A DNA stretch of 64,000 nucleotides from Clostridium fallax. GTDB lineage: Bacteria; Bacillota; Clostridia; Clostridiales; Clostridiaceae. The translations under genes were made by a program, and so were the position numbers. The DNA is taken from NCBI RefSeq assembly GCF_900129365.1, contig NZ_FQVM01000012.1:1-64000 (forward strand), read 5' to 3'. Below are positions 43,874-51,432 of the stretch, piece by piece (within the stretch, counting starts at the first letter, position 1; every line of letters begins with the position of its first letter). The notes beneath the pieces were generated by a model. It worked only from the letters and a program-made list of their open reading frames with translations. It was not told where the DNA came from and did not search any database.

Positions 43874-45001
43874 TTAAGAATTAATAATTGAATTATAAGC
43901 ATCAATTGTATAACAGGCAGTATTTTTCCAATTAAAATATGAAGAGTGTTGAATGCTTTTAAAAACTAAATCTTTATATAAGTTTTTATCTTCTAAAAGT
44001 CTTTCTATATTATTTTTTAATTCATATATATTATTTGGATCTATTGTTACAGCACAATCACCAACAACTTCTGGAATAGAAGTTAAAGAGGAGGTTATAA
44101 CGGGGGTGCCACAAGCCATAGCCTCTAAAGGCGGTAAACCAAATCCTTCATAAAATGAAGGATAAACAAATATTTTTGCGGCGTTATAAAATATAGGCAT
44201 ATCTGAAAGAGGAATGAAACCGGGAAAAAGAACTTTATCAGAAACCTTTAATTCTTCTGTTCTTTTTTTGTATATTTCATATGAGATTCCATGAGAACCT
44301 AAAATAATTAAATTTAGGTTATGATTTTTATGTTTTTTTAATAAAAGTGAAAAGGATTCAATTAAGCCTAATATATTTTTTCTAGGACTAAATCCACCAA
44401 CATATAGTATAAAATCATTGGATATGCCGTATTTGGATTTTAAAGTTTTACGACAATCTTGTTTGTTTAATGGTTTATATATATCTTCAGGCGCTAGGGG
44501 TGTTACGAAAATTTTATTTTCTGGAAAGTTAAATTCTTTTGATATATCATTTTTTGAAAATTGTGAAACTGTAATTATTCCATCACATTTTTCAATTATT
44601 TTTGGCATTTCCTCATTAAATATTTTTAAATACCTATTACTGCAAGTTTCAGGCATTCTAAGAGGGATTATATCATGAAGAGTTATAGCTGATAAACAGT
44701 CTATATTTTCAGATAGTCCTACACCGTTTTGAGGAACATGATATAGTTCAACATTATTATTATTAAGTATATTTGGAACCTTTATTTTTTCCCAAAAATT
44801 AGATGAGGGATTTTCATTAGCTTTTGATAAAGAGAAATTTTTTTTAAAGTTAATATTTAATGAGGAAGTTTTAGGGGTAAAAATCATATAATCATTTAAA
44901 AAATCTAATTGGTTTAAATTGTTTAATAGTTGATAAGTATATGTGCCTATGCCGGTTCCTCTATATAATTCAGCAGCTCTTCCATCAATTGCAATATTCA
45001 T
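43874..45001 (-). CDS. GT4-family glycosyltransferase, CotSA-like (module B)
   Basis: A 375-residue paralog of the enzyme at 39751. It starts IAIDGRAAELYRGTGIGTYTY and carries DFILYVGGFSPRKNILGLI, PSFYEGFGLPPLEAMACG and ITSSLTSIPEVVGDC. All donor-site residues of GT4 enzymes appear intact. It is divergent from the CotS-type gene at 45107, repeating the arrangement of module A. The stop lies directly beside the shared terminator at 43841. Role in spore-surface glycosylation is inferred from the pairing. Confidence 0.85.
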   Translation of the reverse strand: MNIAIDGRAAELYRGTGIGTYTYQLLNNLNQLDFLNDYMIFTPKTSSLNINFKKNFSLSKANENPSSNFWEKIKVPNILNNNNVELYHVPQNGVGLSENIDCLSAITLHDIIPLRMPETCSNRYLKIFNEEMPKIIEKCDGIITVSQFSKNDISKEFNFPENKIFVTPLAPEDIYKPLNKQDCRKTLKSKYGISNDFILYVGGFSPRKNILGLIESFSLLLKKHKNHNLNLIILGSHGISYEIYKKRTEELKVSDKVLFPGFIPLSDMPIFYNAAKIFVYPSFYEGFGLPPLEAMACGTPVITSSLTSIPEVVGDCAVTIDPNNIYELKNNIERLLEDKNLYKDLVFKSIQHSSYFNWKNTACYTIDAYNSIINS

Positions 45002-45058
45002 AATAAAATCCTTTCAAAATAAGTATATTTTATTATATTTACAATAGGTAAAAATTGT

Positions 45059-45088
45059 TAATATTTTAAGTGGCTTGTACATATAAAT
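45059..45088 (+). promoter_or_regulatory. sigma-E-like promoter of the module B CotS-type gene
   Basis: TAATATT (45059-45065), a 14-base spacer and CATATAAAT (45080-45088) fit the early mother-cell sigma-E pattern kmATATT-N14-CATAcAnT closely. The start codon follows 18 bases after. Confidence 0.58.
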
Positions 45089-45106
45089 ATATAGGAGGTG
45101 ATTTCT

Positions 45107-46105
45107 ATGATGAGAGAATTTGAAATAGAAAGACAATTTAATATAAAGATTGAATCAATAAAACCTAATAAGGGAGTATATTGGATAAAGTGTAATAATG
45201 GAGAAAAGTGTTTGAAGAGACTAAATTATGGAGCTCAAAAATTACTTTTTGTTTATGGCGCTAAAGAACATTTGATAAATAATGGATTTAAGAATTTAGA
45301 TAGATTTGAATTAAATACTGATGGTGAACCTTATGCAATAGTTAATGAAGATTTATATACTTTATCTAAATGGATAGATGGAAGAGAATGTGATTTTCAT
45401 AACATAGAGGAAGTTAAAATAGCGTCAGAGGTTTTGGCTAAATTACATGAAGCTTCAAAGGGATATAATCCTCCAGAAAATAGTAAGCTTAAAAGCGATT
45501 TAGGAAGATGGCCTCATCTTATGGAGAAAAGAATAAAGGCTTTAGATAAAATGCGAGATATGATTAGAAAAAAATCTAATAAAAGTGATTTCGATTTAGC
45601 TTATATAAAATCTGTTGATTTTTATAAAGGATTAGGTAAAAAAGCTTTAGAAACACTAAATAGTTCATCATATTTAGAAGTATGTGATATAACAGAAAAT
45701 GATAAGAGTTTCTGTCATCATGATTTCACATATCATAACATAATTTTAAGTGATGAAGATGTTTATGTTATAGATTTTGATTATTGCAAAAGGGAAATAA
45801 GATCTTATGATATTTCTAATTTTATGATTAAGGTTTTAAAAAGAGTGGATTGGAATTTAGAATATGCTAAGGCTATTATAGATTCTTACAATAATGTATC
45901 TAAACTAAGAGATGATGAATATAAGATAATTTTTGCATATTTATTATTTCCGCAAAGATACTGGAGGTTAGCTAATAGATATTATTATAATGAAGTAAAT
46001 TGGGCTCAAGGAACTTTTGTTAAGAAGTTAGAGGGGATTATAGAGGAAAAAGATAATTATTTAGCATTTATAGATGAGTTTAATAAAAAATATGTGGAAA
46101 AATAG
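45107..46105 (+). CDS. CotS-family spore coat kinase-like protein (module B)
   Basis: A 332-residue CotS-type kinase-like protein with KWIDGRECDFHN, catalytic loop FCHHDFTYHN and VIDFDYC. All catalytic positions are present. I placed the start at ATG 45107, six bases after AGGAGGTG; the in-frame GTG at 45098 is part of that ribosome site. It is divergent from the module B glycosyltransferase and preceded by a sigma-E-like promoter, so early mother-cell expression is likely. Confidence 0.84.
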   Translation: MMREFEIERQFNIKIESIKPNKGVYWIKCNNGEKCLKRLNYGAQKLLFVYGAKEHLINNGFKNLDRFELNTDGEPYAIVNEDLYTLSKWIDGRECDFHNIEEVKIASEVLAKLHEASKGYNPPENSKLKSDLGRWPHLMEKRIKALDKMRDMIRKKSNKSDFDLAYIKSVDFYKGLGKKALETLNSSSYLEVCDITENDKSFCHHDFTYHNIILSDEDVYVIDFDYCKREIRSYDISNFMIKVLKRVDWNLEYAKAIIDSYNNVSKLRDDEYKIIFAYLLFPQRYWRLANRYYYNEVNWAQGTFVKKLEGIIEEKDNYLAFIDEFNKKYVEK

Positions 46106-46115
46106 AAATTTTTAA

Positions 46116-46172
46116 TAAGGAGTTTACTCAAAATTTTTATGGATTTTGAGAACTCCTTAATTTTTTTTAATT
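46116..46172 (+). terminator. intrinsic terminator after the module B CotS-type gene
   Basis: A long interrupted stem (46117-46134 with 46141-46158) followed by T8. Confidence 0.85.
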
Positions 46173-46187
46173 TTTTTAAAAAAATAC

Positions 46188-46216
46188 TTGATAACAAATA
46201 ATAATTATTATATAAT
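46188..46216 (+). promoter_or_regulatory. rubrerythrin promoter with embedded PerR-box-like palindrome
   Basis: TTGATA (46188-46193), a 17-base spacer and a perfect TATAAT (46211-46216). Most of the spacer is a perfect 14-base palindrome, ATAATAATTATTAT (46198-46211). This resembles the PerR box TTATAATNATTATAA. A repressor there would block polymerase. PerR control of reverse rubrerythrin is known in Clostridium acetobutylicum. Confidence 0.65.
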
Positions 46217-46332
46217 AATATATGTAATGAGGGACAAGTAATAAAGTCCCTTAAAAATATTACATAAAGTAAAATAAACATTTATTCAAAGAAAGATAAA
46301 TTTAAAAGCAGAAATTTGAGGAGGGCTTAATT

Positions 46333-46878
46333 ATGAAAAAATTTGTTTGTTCAGTATGTGGTTATGTTTATGAAGGAGAAAAAGCTCCAGAAAAGTGTCC
46401 AGTTTGTGGAGTAGGTAGCGAAAAGTTTATAGAGCAATCATCTGATTTAGTATGGGCTGATGAACATAGAATCGGAGTTGCAAAAGATATAGATGAAAGA
46501 GTAATAGAAGGCTTAAGAGCTAACTTTATGGGAGAATGTACAGAAGTTGGAATGTATCTTGCAATGTCAAGACAAGCTGATAGAGAAGGATACCCAGAAG
46601 TAGCTGAAGCTTATAAGAGAATAGCTTTTGAAGAAGCAGAACATGCAGCTAAATTTGCTGAAATGTTAGGAGAAGTTGTAGATGCTGATACTAAAATTAA
46701 TCTACAAAAGAGAGTAGATGCAGAATATGGTGCATGTAATGGTAAAAAAGAATTAGCAACACTTGCAAAACAATTAAATTTAGATGCAATCCATGATACA
46801 GTTCATGAAATGTGTAAAGATGAAGCTAGACATGGAATGGCATTTAAAGGATTATTAAATAGATATTTCTCAAAATAA
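46333..46878 (+). CDS. reverse rubrerythrin (rubredoxin domain first)
   Basis: A 181-residue protein. The rubredoxin domain is at the N-terminus (C6xxC9 ... C22xxC25) and the ferritin-like di-iron domain follows, with Glu/His ligands in GECTEVGMYL, FEEAEHAAKF and KDEARHG. This reversed order is the hallmark of clostridial reverse rubrerythrin (rubperoxin), which reduces hydrogen peroxide and supports oxygen tolerance using NADH-derived electrons. The ribosome site is GAGGAGG. It is monocistronic, with a strong promoter and a terminator. Confidence 0.93.
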   Translation: MKKFVCSVCGYVYEGEKAPEKCPVCGVGSEKFIEQSSDLVWADEHRIGVAKDIDERVIEGLRANFMGECTEVGMYLAMSRQADREGYPEVAEAYKRIAFEEAEHAAKFAEMLGEVVDADTKINLQKRVDAEYGACNGKKELATLAKQLNLDAIHDTVHEMCKDEARHGMAFKGLLNRYFSK

Positions 46879-46913
46879 TAATTCATTTTAAATTTTACTT
46901 AAAAGTATAGAAT

Positions 46914-46955
46914 ATAGGTATTTTAAAGGATTCTTTAAAATACCTATTTTTTTTA
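46914..46955 (+). terminator. intrinsic terminator after reverse rubrerythrin
   Basis: A perfect 14-bp stem (46915-46928 with 46933-46946) and a T8 tail. Confidence 0.87.
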
Positions 46956-47002
46956 ACTATAATTTGTTATTAGTATATATTTATAATTATATATATATCT
47001 TT

Positions 47003-47030
47003 AACTTTTTAGAAAAAAAAACATATAATA
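47003..47030 (+). promoter_or_regulatory. sigma-K-like promoter of yabG
   Basis: AACT (47003-47006), a 15-base spacer and CATATAATA (47022-47030) match mACm-N16-CATAnnnTA except for one -35 base and one base of spacing. Bacillus yabG is transcribed by sigma-K, which supports the call. Confidence 0.55.
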
Positions 47031-47061
47031 TATTGAATTACTTAATTTTAAGAGGGATAAG

Positions 47062-47928
47062 ATGAAAGTTGGAGACTTAGTTGTTAGAAAATCTTATGAT
47101 AAAGATATAACTTTTAGAATAATTGATATTAGAGAAGAAGAAGATAATGTATATTATGTTTTGAAAGGTATAAATATAAGAATAATAGCAGATTCAACAG
47201 TAGATGATTTAGAAGAAGTAGATGAAGGATTTAATGGTGCTAAGGATAAGATATTTAATGCAAGGGTTAATGAGGCAATAAAAAAAGTAATGATAAGTAG
47301 AGAAGTGGGAAGATTAAAATACACCAAAGGACAAAAAATAATTGCAGATAAGGAATTGACATTTGGAAGACCCGGAAAAATTCTTCATGTAGATGGAGAT
47401 GCACAATATTTAGATGCATGTATAAAAACTTATAAACAAATGAATCTTAATGCAGTTGGTAAGGCTGTTGTAGAAAAGGAACAGCCTAATAAGATAGTAG
47501 ATTTAGTAAAGGAAATAAAACCTGATATAGTAGTTTTAACAGGTCATGATGGTCTTTTAAAAAATGCTAGAGATTATTTAAATTTAAATAATTATAGAAA
47601 TTCTAAATATTTTATAGAAGCAGTTAAAAATTTAAGAAATTATAATTCAAGTTATGATGAGCTTGTAATATTTGCAGGGGCATGTCAGTCCTGTTATGAG
47701 AGCATATTAGATGCAGGAGCAAATTATGCAAGTTCTCCTAATAGAGTATTAATACATTGTTTAGATCCTGTTTTTGTTTGTGAGAAGGTAGCTTATACAA
47801 CAATAGATAAGTTAGTTTCTATAACTGAGGTTATAGAAAACACTATAACTGGAATAAAGGGAATAGGAGGACTTCAAACTAGAGGAAAATATAGAGAAGG
47901 GTATCCTAAATCGCCTTATGTAACTTAA
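47062..47928 (+). CDS. yabG: sporulation-specific protease YabG
   Basis: A 288-residue protein with the YabG family's N-terminal KVGDLVVRKSY segment and the core ILHVDGDAQYLDACIKTYKQM, VVLTGHDG and FAGACQSCYESILDAGANYASSP. The His in TGHDG and the Cys in GACQS suit a cysteine-protease mechanism. YabG processes spore coat proteins during maturation in Bacillus, and proteins such as SipA and CspBA in Clostridioides difficile. It sits upstream of veg, a conserved neighbourhood. The start ATG follows AGAGGG. Confidence 0.93.
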   Translation: MKVGDLVVRKSYDKDITFRIIDIREEEDNVYYVLKGINIRIIADSTVDDLEEVDEGFNGAKDKIFNARVNEAIKKVMISREVGRLKYTKGQKIIADKELTFGRPGKILHVDGDAQYLDACIKTYKQMNLNAVGKAVVEKEQPNKIVDLVKEIKPDIVVLTGHDGLLKNARDYLNLNNYRNSKYFIEAVKNLRNYNSSYDELVIFAGACQSCYESILDAGANYASSPNRVLIHCLDPVFVCEKVAYTTIDKLVSITEVIENTITGIKGIGGLQTRGKYREGYPKSPYVT

Positions 47929-47968
47929 AATAATGTATTTATAAGATTTCTGATAAGTTTACAAAAGT

Positions 47969-48027
47969 TAAGTTAAAAAGGTATAAAATTTAGACATTTT
48001 TTCTAAATTTTATACCTTTTTAACTTA
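47969..48027 (+). terminator. exceptionally long hairpin terminator after yabG
   Basis: A perfect 25-bp inverted repeat (47969-47993 with 48003-48027) with a 9-base loop. The inner core with T-rich flank can act as a terminator; the stem is far longer than needed. Confidence 0.75.
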
Positions 48028-48070
48028 TTTTTTAGAAATTAAAATAAGTTAATTTAAATATTAAAGAAAG

Positions 48071-48114
48071 ATTTATAATATAAATTTATAAAAAGATAAA
48101 TTTATATTATAAAT
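48071..48114. repeat. perfect 19-bp all-AT inverted repeat
   Basis: Bases 48071-48089 are the exact reverse complement of 48096-48114, with a 6-base loop. Both arms contain only A and T. No T run follows, so it is not an ordinary terminator. It lies between the yabG terminator and the veg promoters; function unknown. Confidence 0.7.
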
Positions 48115-48213
48115 AATAAATAAAAAGATAAATTTTATATGCATAAATATATTTTTATTGAGAAAAATAAAATAGAAGTATTATGTTAACAAAAAATTAA
48201 TACAAACTTAACA

Positions 48214-48243
48214 TTGACAAAATATAGTTAGAAGTGATAAAAT
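48214..48243 (+). promoter_or_regulatory. veg promoter 1 (upstream)
   Basis: A perfect TTGACA (48214-48219), an 18-base spacer and an extended -10, TGATAAAAT (48235-48243). It lies in tandem with a second promoter 40 bases downstream. Confidence 0.7.
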
Positions 48244-48253
48244 AATAAGTTAT

Positions 48254-48282
48254 TTGACAAAACCGACAATTGATTATATAAT
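48254..48282 (+). promoter_or_regulatory. veg promoter 2 (consensus sigma-A)
   Basis: A perfect TTGACA (48254-48259), exactly 17 bases and a perfect TATAAT (48277-48282): a full consensus. Bacillus veg is driven by one of that organism's strongest promoters, and the same appears true here. Confidence 0.85.
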
Positions 48283-48307
48283 TATAATTGGAAAGAGGGT
48301 GTTTCAA

Positions 48308-48544
48308 ATGGAGAAAATGAAAACTTTAACCACCATAAAGAGAGACATAGAAAGCCATTTAGGACAAAAGGTTACTCTTAAAGCTAATGGTGGTAGAAGA
48401 AAGGTGCTAGTTAACAATGGAGTATTAGAGAGTGTTTACCCAAGTATTTTTGTTGTTAGACTAGAAACTGACACCCAAAGGACTGTGACATATAGTTATT
48501 CAGATGTATTAACAAAAACTGTACAATTAGATTTTATCGGATAA
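48308..48544 (+). CDS. veg: Veg protein
   Basis: A 78-residue protein with the full Veg pattern: LTTIKRDIESHLGQKVTLKANGGRRK, then an Sm-like strand set ending TYSYSDVLTKTVQL. Veg is abundant in Firmicutes and in Bacillus influences biofilm gene expression; its biochemical role is not settled. I set the start at ATG 48308 after GAGGGTG. A longer frame reaching 48254 would begin inside the -35 element and is not real. Tandem strong promoters and a terminator make it a single-gene unit. Confidence 0.93.
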   Translation: MEKMKTLTTIKRDIESHLGQKVTLKANGGRRKVLVNNGVLESVYPSIFVVRLETDTQRTVTYSYSDVLTKTVQLDFIG

Positions 48545-48546
48545 AT

Positions 48547-48584
48547 AAAAAGAATGGATATTTAAAATATCCATTCTTTTTATA
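48547..48584 (+). terminator. intrinsic terminator after veg
   Basis: A stem of about 13 bp (around 48550-48562 with 48566-48578) followed by a T run, starting three bases after the stop. Confidence 0.85.
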
Positions 48585-48593
48585 TTTTTATAT

Positions 48594-48680
48594 AAAAAAA
48601 GAAAGATGGTGGGTTTCCATCTTTCAACTATGGTATAAAAGGGTATTGAGAATTTATGAGAGGTTATATGGTCAATAACC
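48594..48680 (-). ncRNA. candidate small RNA, about 85-90 nt, between veg and the sipL-like gene
   Basis: On the minus strand a good sigma-A promoter (48687-48715) should start transcription near 48680. A strong terminator follows: a perfect 9-bp stem (48601-48609 with 48617-48625) and then seven T (48594-48600). No open frame with a ribosome site fits inside. The RNA has single-stranded C-rich spots (AACCTCTC, ATACCCTTTT, and the ACCCA terminator loop) of the kind that pair with ribosome sites in Firmicute small RNAs. It converges on the veg terminator. Evidence is purely promoter plus terminator. Confidence 0.55.
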
Positions 48681-48686
48681 AATATT

Positions 48687-48715
48687 ATAATACGACAAAT
48701 TTTAATAAGTGTCAA
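48687..48715 (-). promoter_or_regulatory. promoter of the candidate small RNA
   Basis: Reading the minus strand: a perfect TTGACA (48710-48715), 17 bases, then TATTAT (48687-48692). It points away from the sipL-like gene toward veg, where no protein gene lies on this strand. Confidence 0.6.
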
Positions 48716-48817
48716 CAGTTTTTTTCAAAAAAAGATATTTAATTTTAATAATATAAAAAAATAAATGAGTATTTTCGACAATGATTAGTTTTAAAAATTA
48801 ATATTTTAAATATGTAA

Positions 48818-48847
48818 TCATATTTTTAGTAATTGTCCTATATAAAT
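48818..48847 (+). promoter_or_regulatory. sigma-E-like promoter of the sipL-like gene
   Basis: TCATATT (48818-48824), 14 bases, then TATATAAAT (48839-48847): the sigma-E pattern with T for C at the first -10 base. Mother-cell expression would suit a coat morphogenetic protein. Confidence 0.5.
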
Positions 48848-48878
48848 ATTAGTAGATATATGTATAGGAGGGATAGGC

Positions 48879-50444
48879 TTGGCAGATATAGATGTGTTAA
48901 AAGAAACCATTGAATATGAACAATTGTTTGAACAAATTGAAAATAATCCTGTTATAAGAGGGGAATATTTAATTCCAGATACTCATCCAGATGTAGTAGA
49001 AATCTTAAATGTTCAAGGAAAAGTTATACCGACTCATAAAGAGGTTCAACAAGATAGAATTTTAGTAGAGGGAAAAGTTGACTATAATATAATTTATTTA
49101 GCAAGAGAAGAGGAAGGATTAGGAGTTCATTGTGTAGGGTGGAATGATAAATTTACTAACTATATTGACTTAGTTGGGGCAGAACATAGAATGATATGCG
49201 ATGCTGAATGTGAAATTGAACATATTAATTCAAATATAATAAATGAAAGAAAGATAGGTATAGAGATTATTCCAAGTATTAAATGTGATATTTATAAGGC
49301 AGAAGAATTTGAATATGTAAAGGAAATAGAAGGCTCTGCTGATATTGAGATGAGAAAAAAGACAGAGGTTTTTGATAAAGTTATTTATAAAAAAAATATT
49401 GAGATGTCTGGAAAATGCAAAATGCAAGTTCCTATGGATAAACCTCAAATTGGAAGTATCCTTAAATGCATGATGACACCTCATAATAAAGAAGTTAAGA
49501 TTATAGATGGAAAAGTAAACATATCTTGTTATTGTAAAATAGAAATAGTATATAGGGCTTCAGATTCAAGAGATATATTGTCTTTAGAGGAGGATATATA
49601 TTTAACACAAGAAGAAGAATTGTTATCTCCGGAGCTAGATGTTATTCCTATAATAAATTTTAGGGAAAATGAAGTTAATTATGCTTTAGATAAGGATGAC
49701 TTAGGAGAAGATAGAATAATAGATATAGAGTCCGTTATAGAAGGAGACTTAAAGGTAATTTCTAAAGAACATATAGAACTTATAGAAGATGCTTATTCTC
49801 CAACAAGATTATTAGAATTAAAAAAGGATAGCAAAAATATAAGTCTTTTGATTGGTGAGGGTAATAGTGAAAGTATTGCAAAAGATAATCTTTCTATTCC
49901 TCCAGAAGAAGGATCTATAGTTCAAATAGTTAGTGTAAGTGGCAACTTATTATCACTAGATAAGAAAATAGAAAGAGGAAAAGTTATCCTTAATGGCATG
50001 GTTAGGGTTAATGTTATTTATAAAACAACAGATGAAGAAAAAGGTATAGGTACAGTTGAGGGAGAAATACCTTTTAGTAATACTATTGATATTAAAGAAG
50101 CTAATATAGGTATGAAGTATACTTTAAAGGCTTGGATTGAGACAATGGAAGCCAATATAGAGGCTAATACAATTGCAATTAAAGCAATTATTGCGGCAAA
50201 GGCTAGAATATTTGATATGGCTAAAAAATCTTGTGTTACCTTTGTAGAGGAAAAGGAGGGAGAATCTCCTACTAAAAATGCATCTTTAACTATATATATA
50301 GTACAAAAAGGAGATACTTTATGGAATTTAGCTAAGAAATATAATACGACGGTAGAAGATTTAGTTAATATAAATAATATAGATAACCCTGATGTTATAG
50401 AGGCTGGGGAAAAATTAATAATACCAGGTAGAGCTATATTGTAA
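48879..50444 (+). CDS. SipL-like spore coat morphogenetic protein (SPOCS domains + LysM)
   Basis: A 521-residue protein with repeated SPOCS/DUF3794 domains over residues ~30-460 (blocks such as LVEGKVDYNIIYLAREEE and ILNGMVRVNVIYKTTDEE) and a C-terminal LysM domain (~475-520: IYIVQKGDTLWNLAKKYNTTVEDLVNINNI). This is the architecture of C. difficile SipL, which binds SpoIVA through LysM and attaches the coat to the forespore. The start is TTG 48879 after AGGAGGG. Conserved location after veg supports orthology. Confidence 0.88.
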   Translation: MADIDVLKETIEYEQLFEQIENNPVIRGEYLIPDTHPDVVEILNVQGKVIPTHKEVQQDRILVEGKVDYNIIYLAREEEGLGVHCVGWNDKFTNYIDLVGAEHRMICDAECEIEHINSNIINERKIGIEIIPSIKCDIYKAEEFEYVKEIEGSADIEMRKKTEVFDKVIYKKNIEMSGKCKMQVPMDKPQIGSILKCMMTPHNKEVKIIDGKVNISCYCKIEIVYRASDSRDILSLEEDIYLTQEEELLSPELDVIPIINFRENEVNYALDKDDLGEDRIIDIESVIEGDLKVISKEHIELIEDAYSPTRLLELKKDSKNISLLIGEGNSESIAKDNLSIPPEEGSIVQIVSVSGNLLSLDKKIERGKVILNGMVRVNVIYKTTDEEKGIGTVEGEIPFSNTIDIKEANIGMKYTLKAWIETMEANIEANTIAIKAIIAAKARIFDMAKKSCVTFVEEKEGESPTKNASLTIYIVQKGDTLWNLAKKYNTTVEDLVNINNIDNPDVIEAGEKLIIPGRAIL

Positions 50445-50472
50445 GGCAAAAAAATATAAAATTATAAATATA

Positions 50473-50528
50473 AAGCTTAATCTTATAGAAAGAAAATATA
50501 TTTTTTTCTTAGGATTAAGCTTTTTTTA
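50473..50528 (+). terminator. intrinsic terminator after the sipL-like gene
   Basis: A long stem with internal loop (50473-50495 with 50503-50522) followed by T7. Confidence 0.85.
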
Positions 50529-50616
50529 TTTTAAATTATATTCCTGTGGAAAAGTTTGTGAATAATAATATCATTTATGGATAAAATAGAAAATGCATGA
50601 TTAGAGGTGATTAATT

Positions 50617-51432
50617 TTGGAAACTAAAGCAGAGGGAAATTTAATAATAATAGGTGGTGCAGAAGATAAAGAAAAAGATAAAGAAATTTTAAAATTTATA
50701 TGCTCTAAGTTTAATAAAGAAAAGGGACTTTTTTTAATTGCTACAATAGCTACTGAATTACCTAAAGAAGTAGGAGAAAGTTATAGAAAGATCTTTTCAG
50801 AACTAGGGGTAAAGAATATAAAAATATTAGATGTTTTAAATAGAGATGAGGGATCCTTAGAAGAAAATATAAAAATGGTAAAAGAAGCTTCAATAATATT
50901 TTTTACCGGAGGCGATCAATTAAGGATAACAAGTATTTTAGGTGGAACTCCTTTAGGAGAAGAAATAATTAATGTTTGTGAAAAGGGATGTTACTTTGTT
51001 GGAACATCAGCAGGTGCATCTGTCATGAGCGATACTATGATAGTAAATGGGCCAGATGATGAATCTCCTAGGAAGTGCACCTTAAAGATGGCACCTGGTC
51101 TAGGTATGATAAAAAATGTTATTATAGACCAACATTTTTCTCAAAGAGGAAGAATAGGAAGATTACTTGCAGGTATAGCTCAAAATCCTCAGGTATTAGG
51201 AATTGGAATAGATGAAGATACTGCAATAGTTGTTAATAAACAGGGGTTTGTTCAAGTTATAGGAAATGGAGCTGTTTATATATTAGATGGTACTTGTATA
51301 AACTATACTAATGTTTCTGAGCAATATCAAGAAAACATATTAAGTATACATAATGTAAAACTTCATGTATTAACAAATGGAGATAAATTTGATTTGCTAA
51401 AAAAGAGACCTTTTAAGGAGGAAAGATTATAA
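50617..51432 (+). CDS. cphB: cyanophycinase
   Basis: A 271-residue peptidase S51-family protein. It has IIIGGAEDKEKDKEIL at the start, FFTGGDQLRI, and the nucleophile elbow GTSAGASVM (catalytic Ser), then IDQHFSQRGRIGRL. Cyanophycinase hydrolyses the Asp-Arg polymer cyanophycin to beta-Asp-Arg dipeptides. The start is TTG 50617 after GAGGTG. It abuts cphA with no gap, so synthesis and breakdown enzymes are co-expressed. Cyanophycin has been implicated in spore assembly of C. perfringens, which suits the sporulation neighbours. Confidence 0.93.
   Translation: METKAEGNLIIIGGAEDKEKDKEILKFICSKFNKEKGLFLIATIATELPKEVGESYRKIFSELGVKNIKILDVLNRDEGSLEENIKMVKEASIIFFTGGDQLRITSILGGTPLGEEIINVCEKGCYFVGTSAGASVMSDTMIVNGPDDESPRKCTLKMAPGLGMIKNVIIDQHFSQRGRIGRLLAGIAQNPQVLGIGIDEDTAIVVNKQGFVQVIGNGAVYILDGTCINYTNVSEQYQENILSIHNVKLHVLTNGDKFDLLKKRPFKEERL

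Noticed and set aside
48254..48307. N-terminal extension of Veg
   Set aside because: It starts in the -35 hexamer of a perfect promoter; family length and GAGGGTG support ATG 48308.
48527..48715. 62-codon minus-strand frame between veg and the sipL-like gene
   Set aside because: Its start codon lies at the predicted -35 of the small-RNA promoter, it has no ribosome site, and it runs through two terminators.
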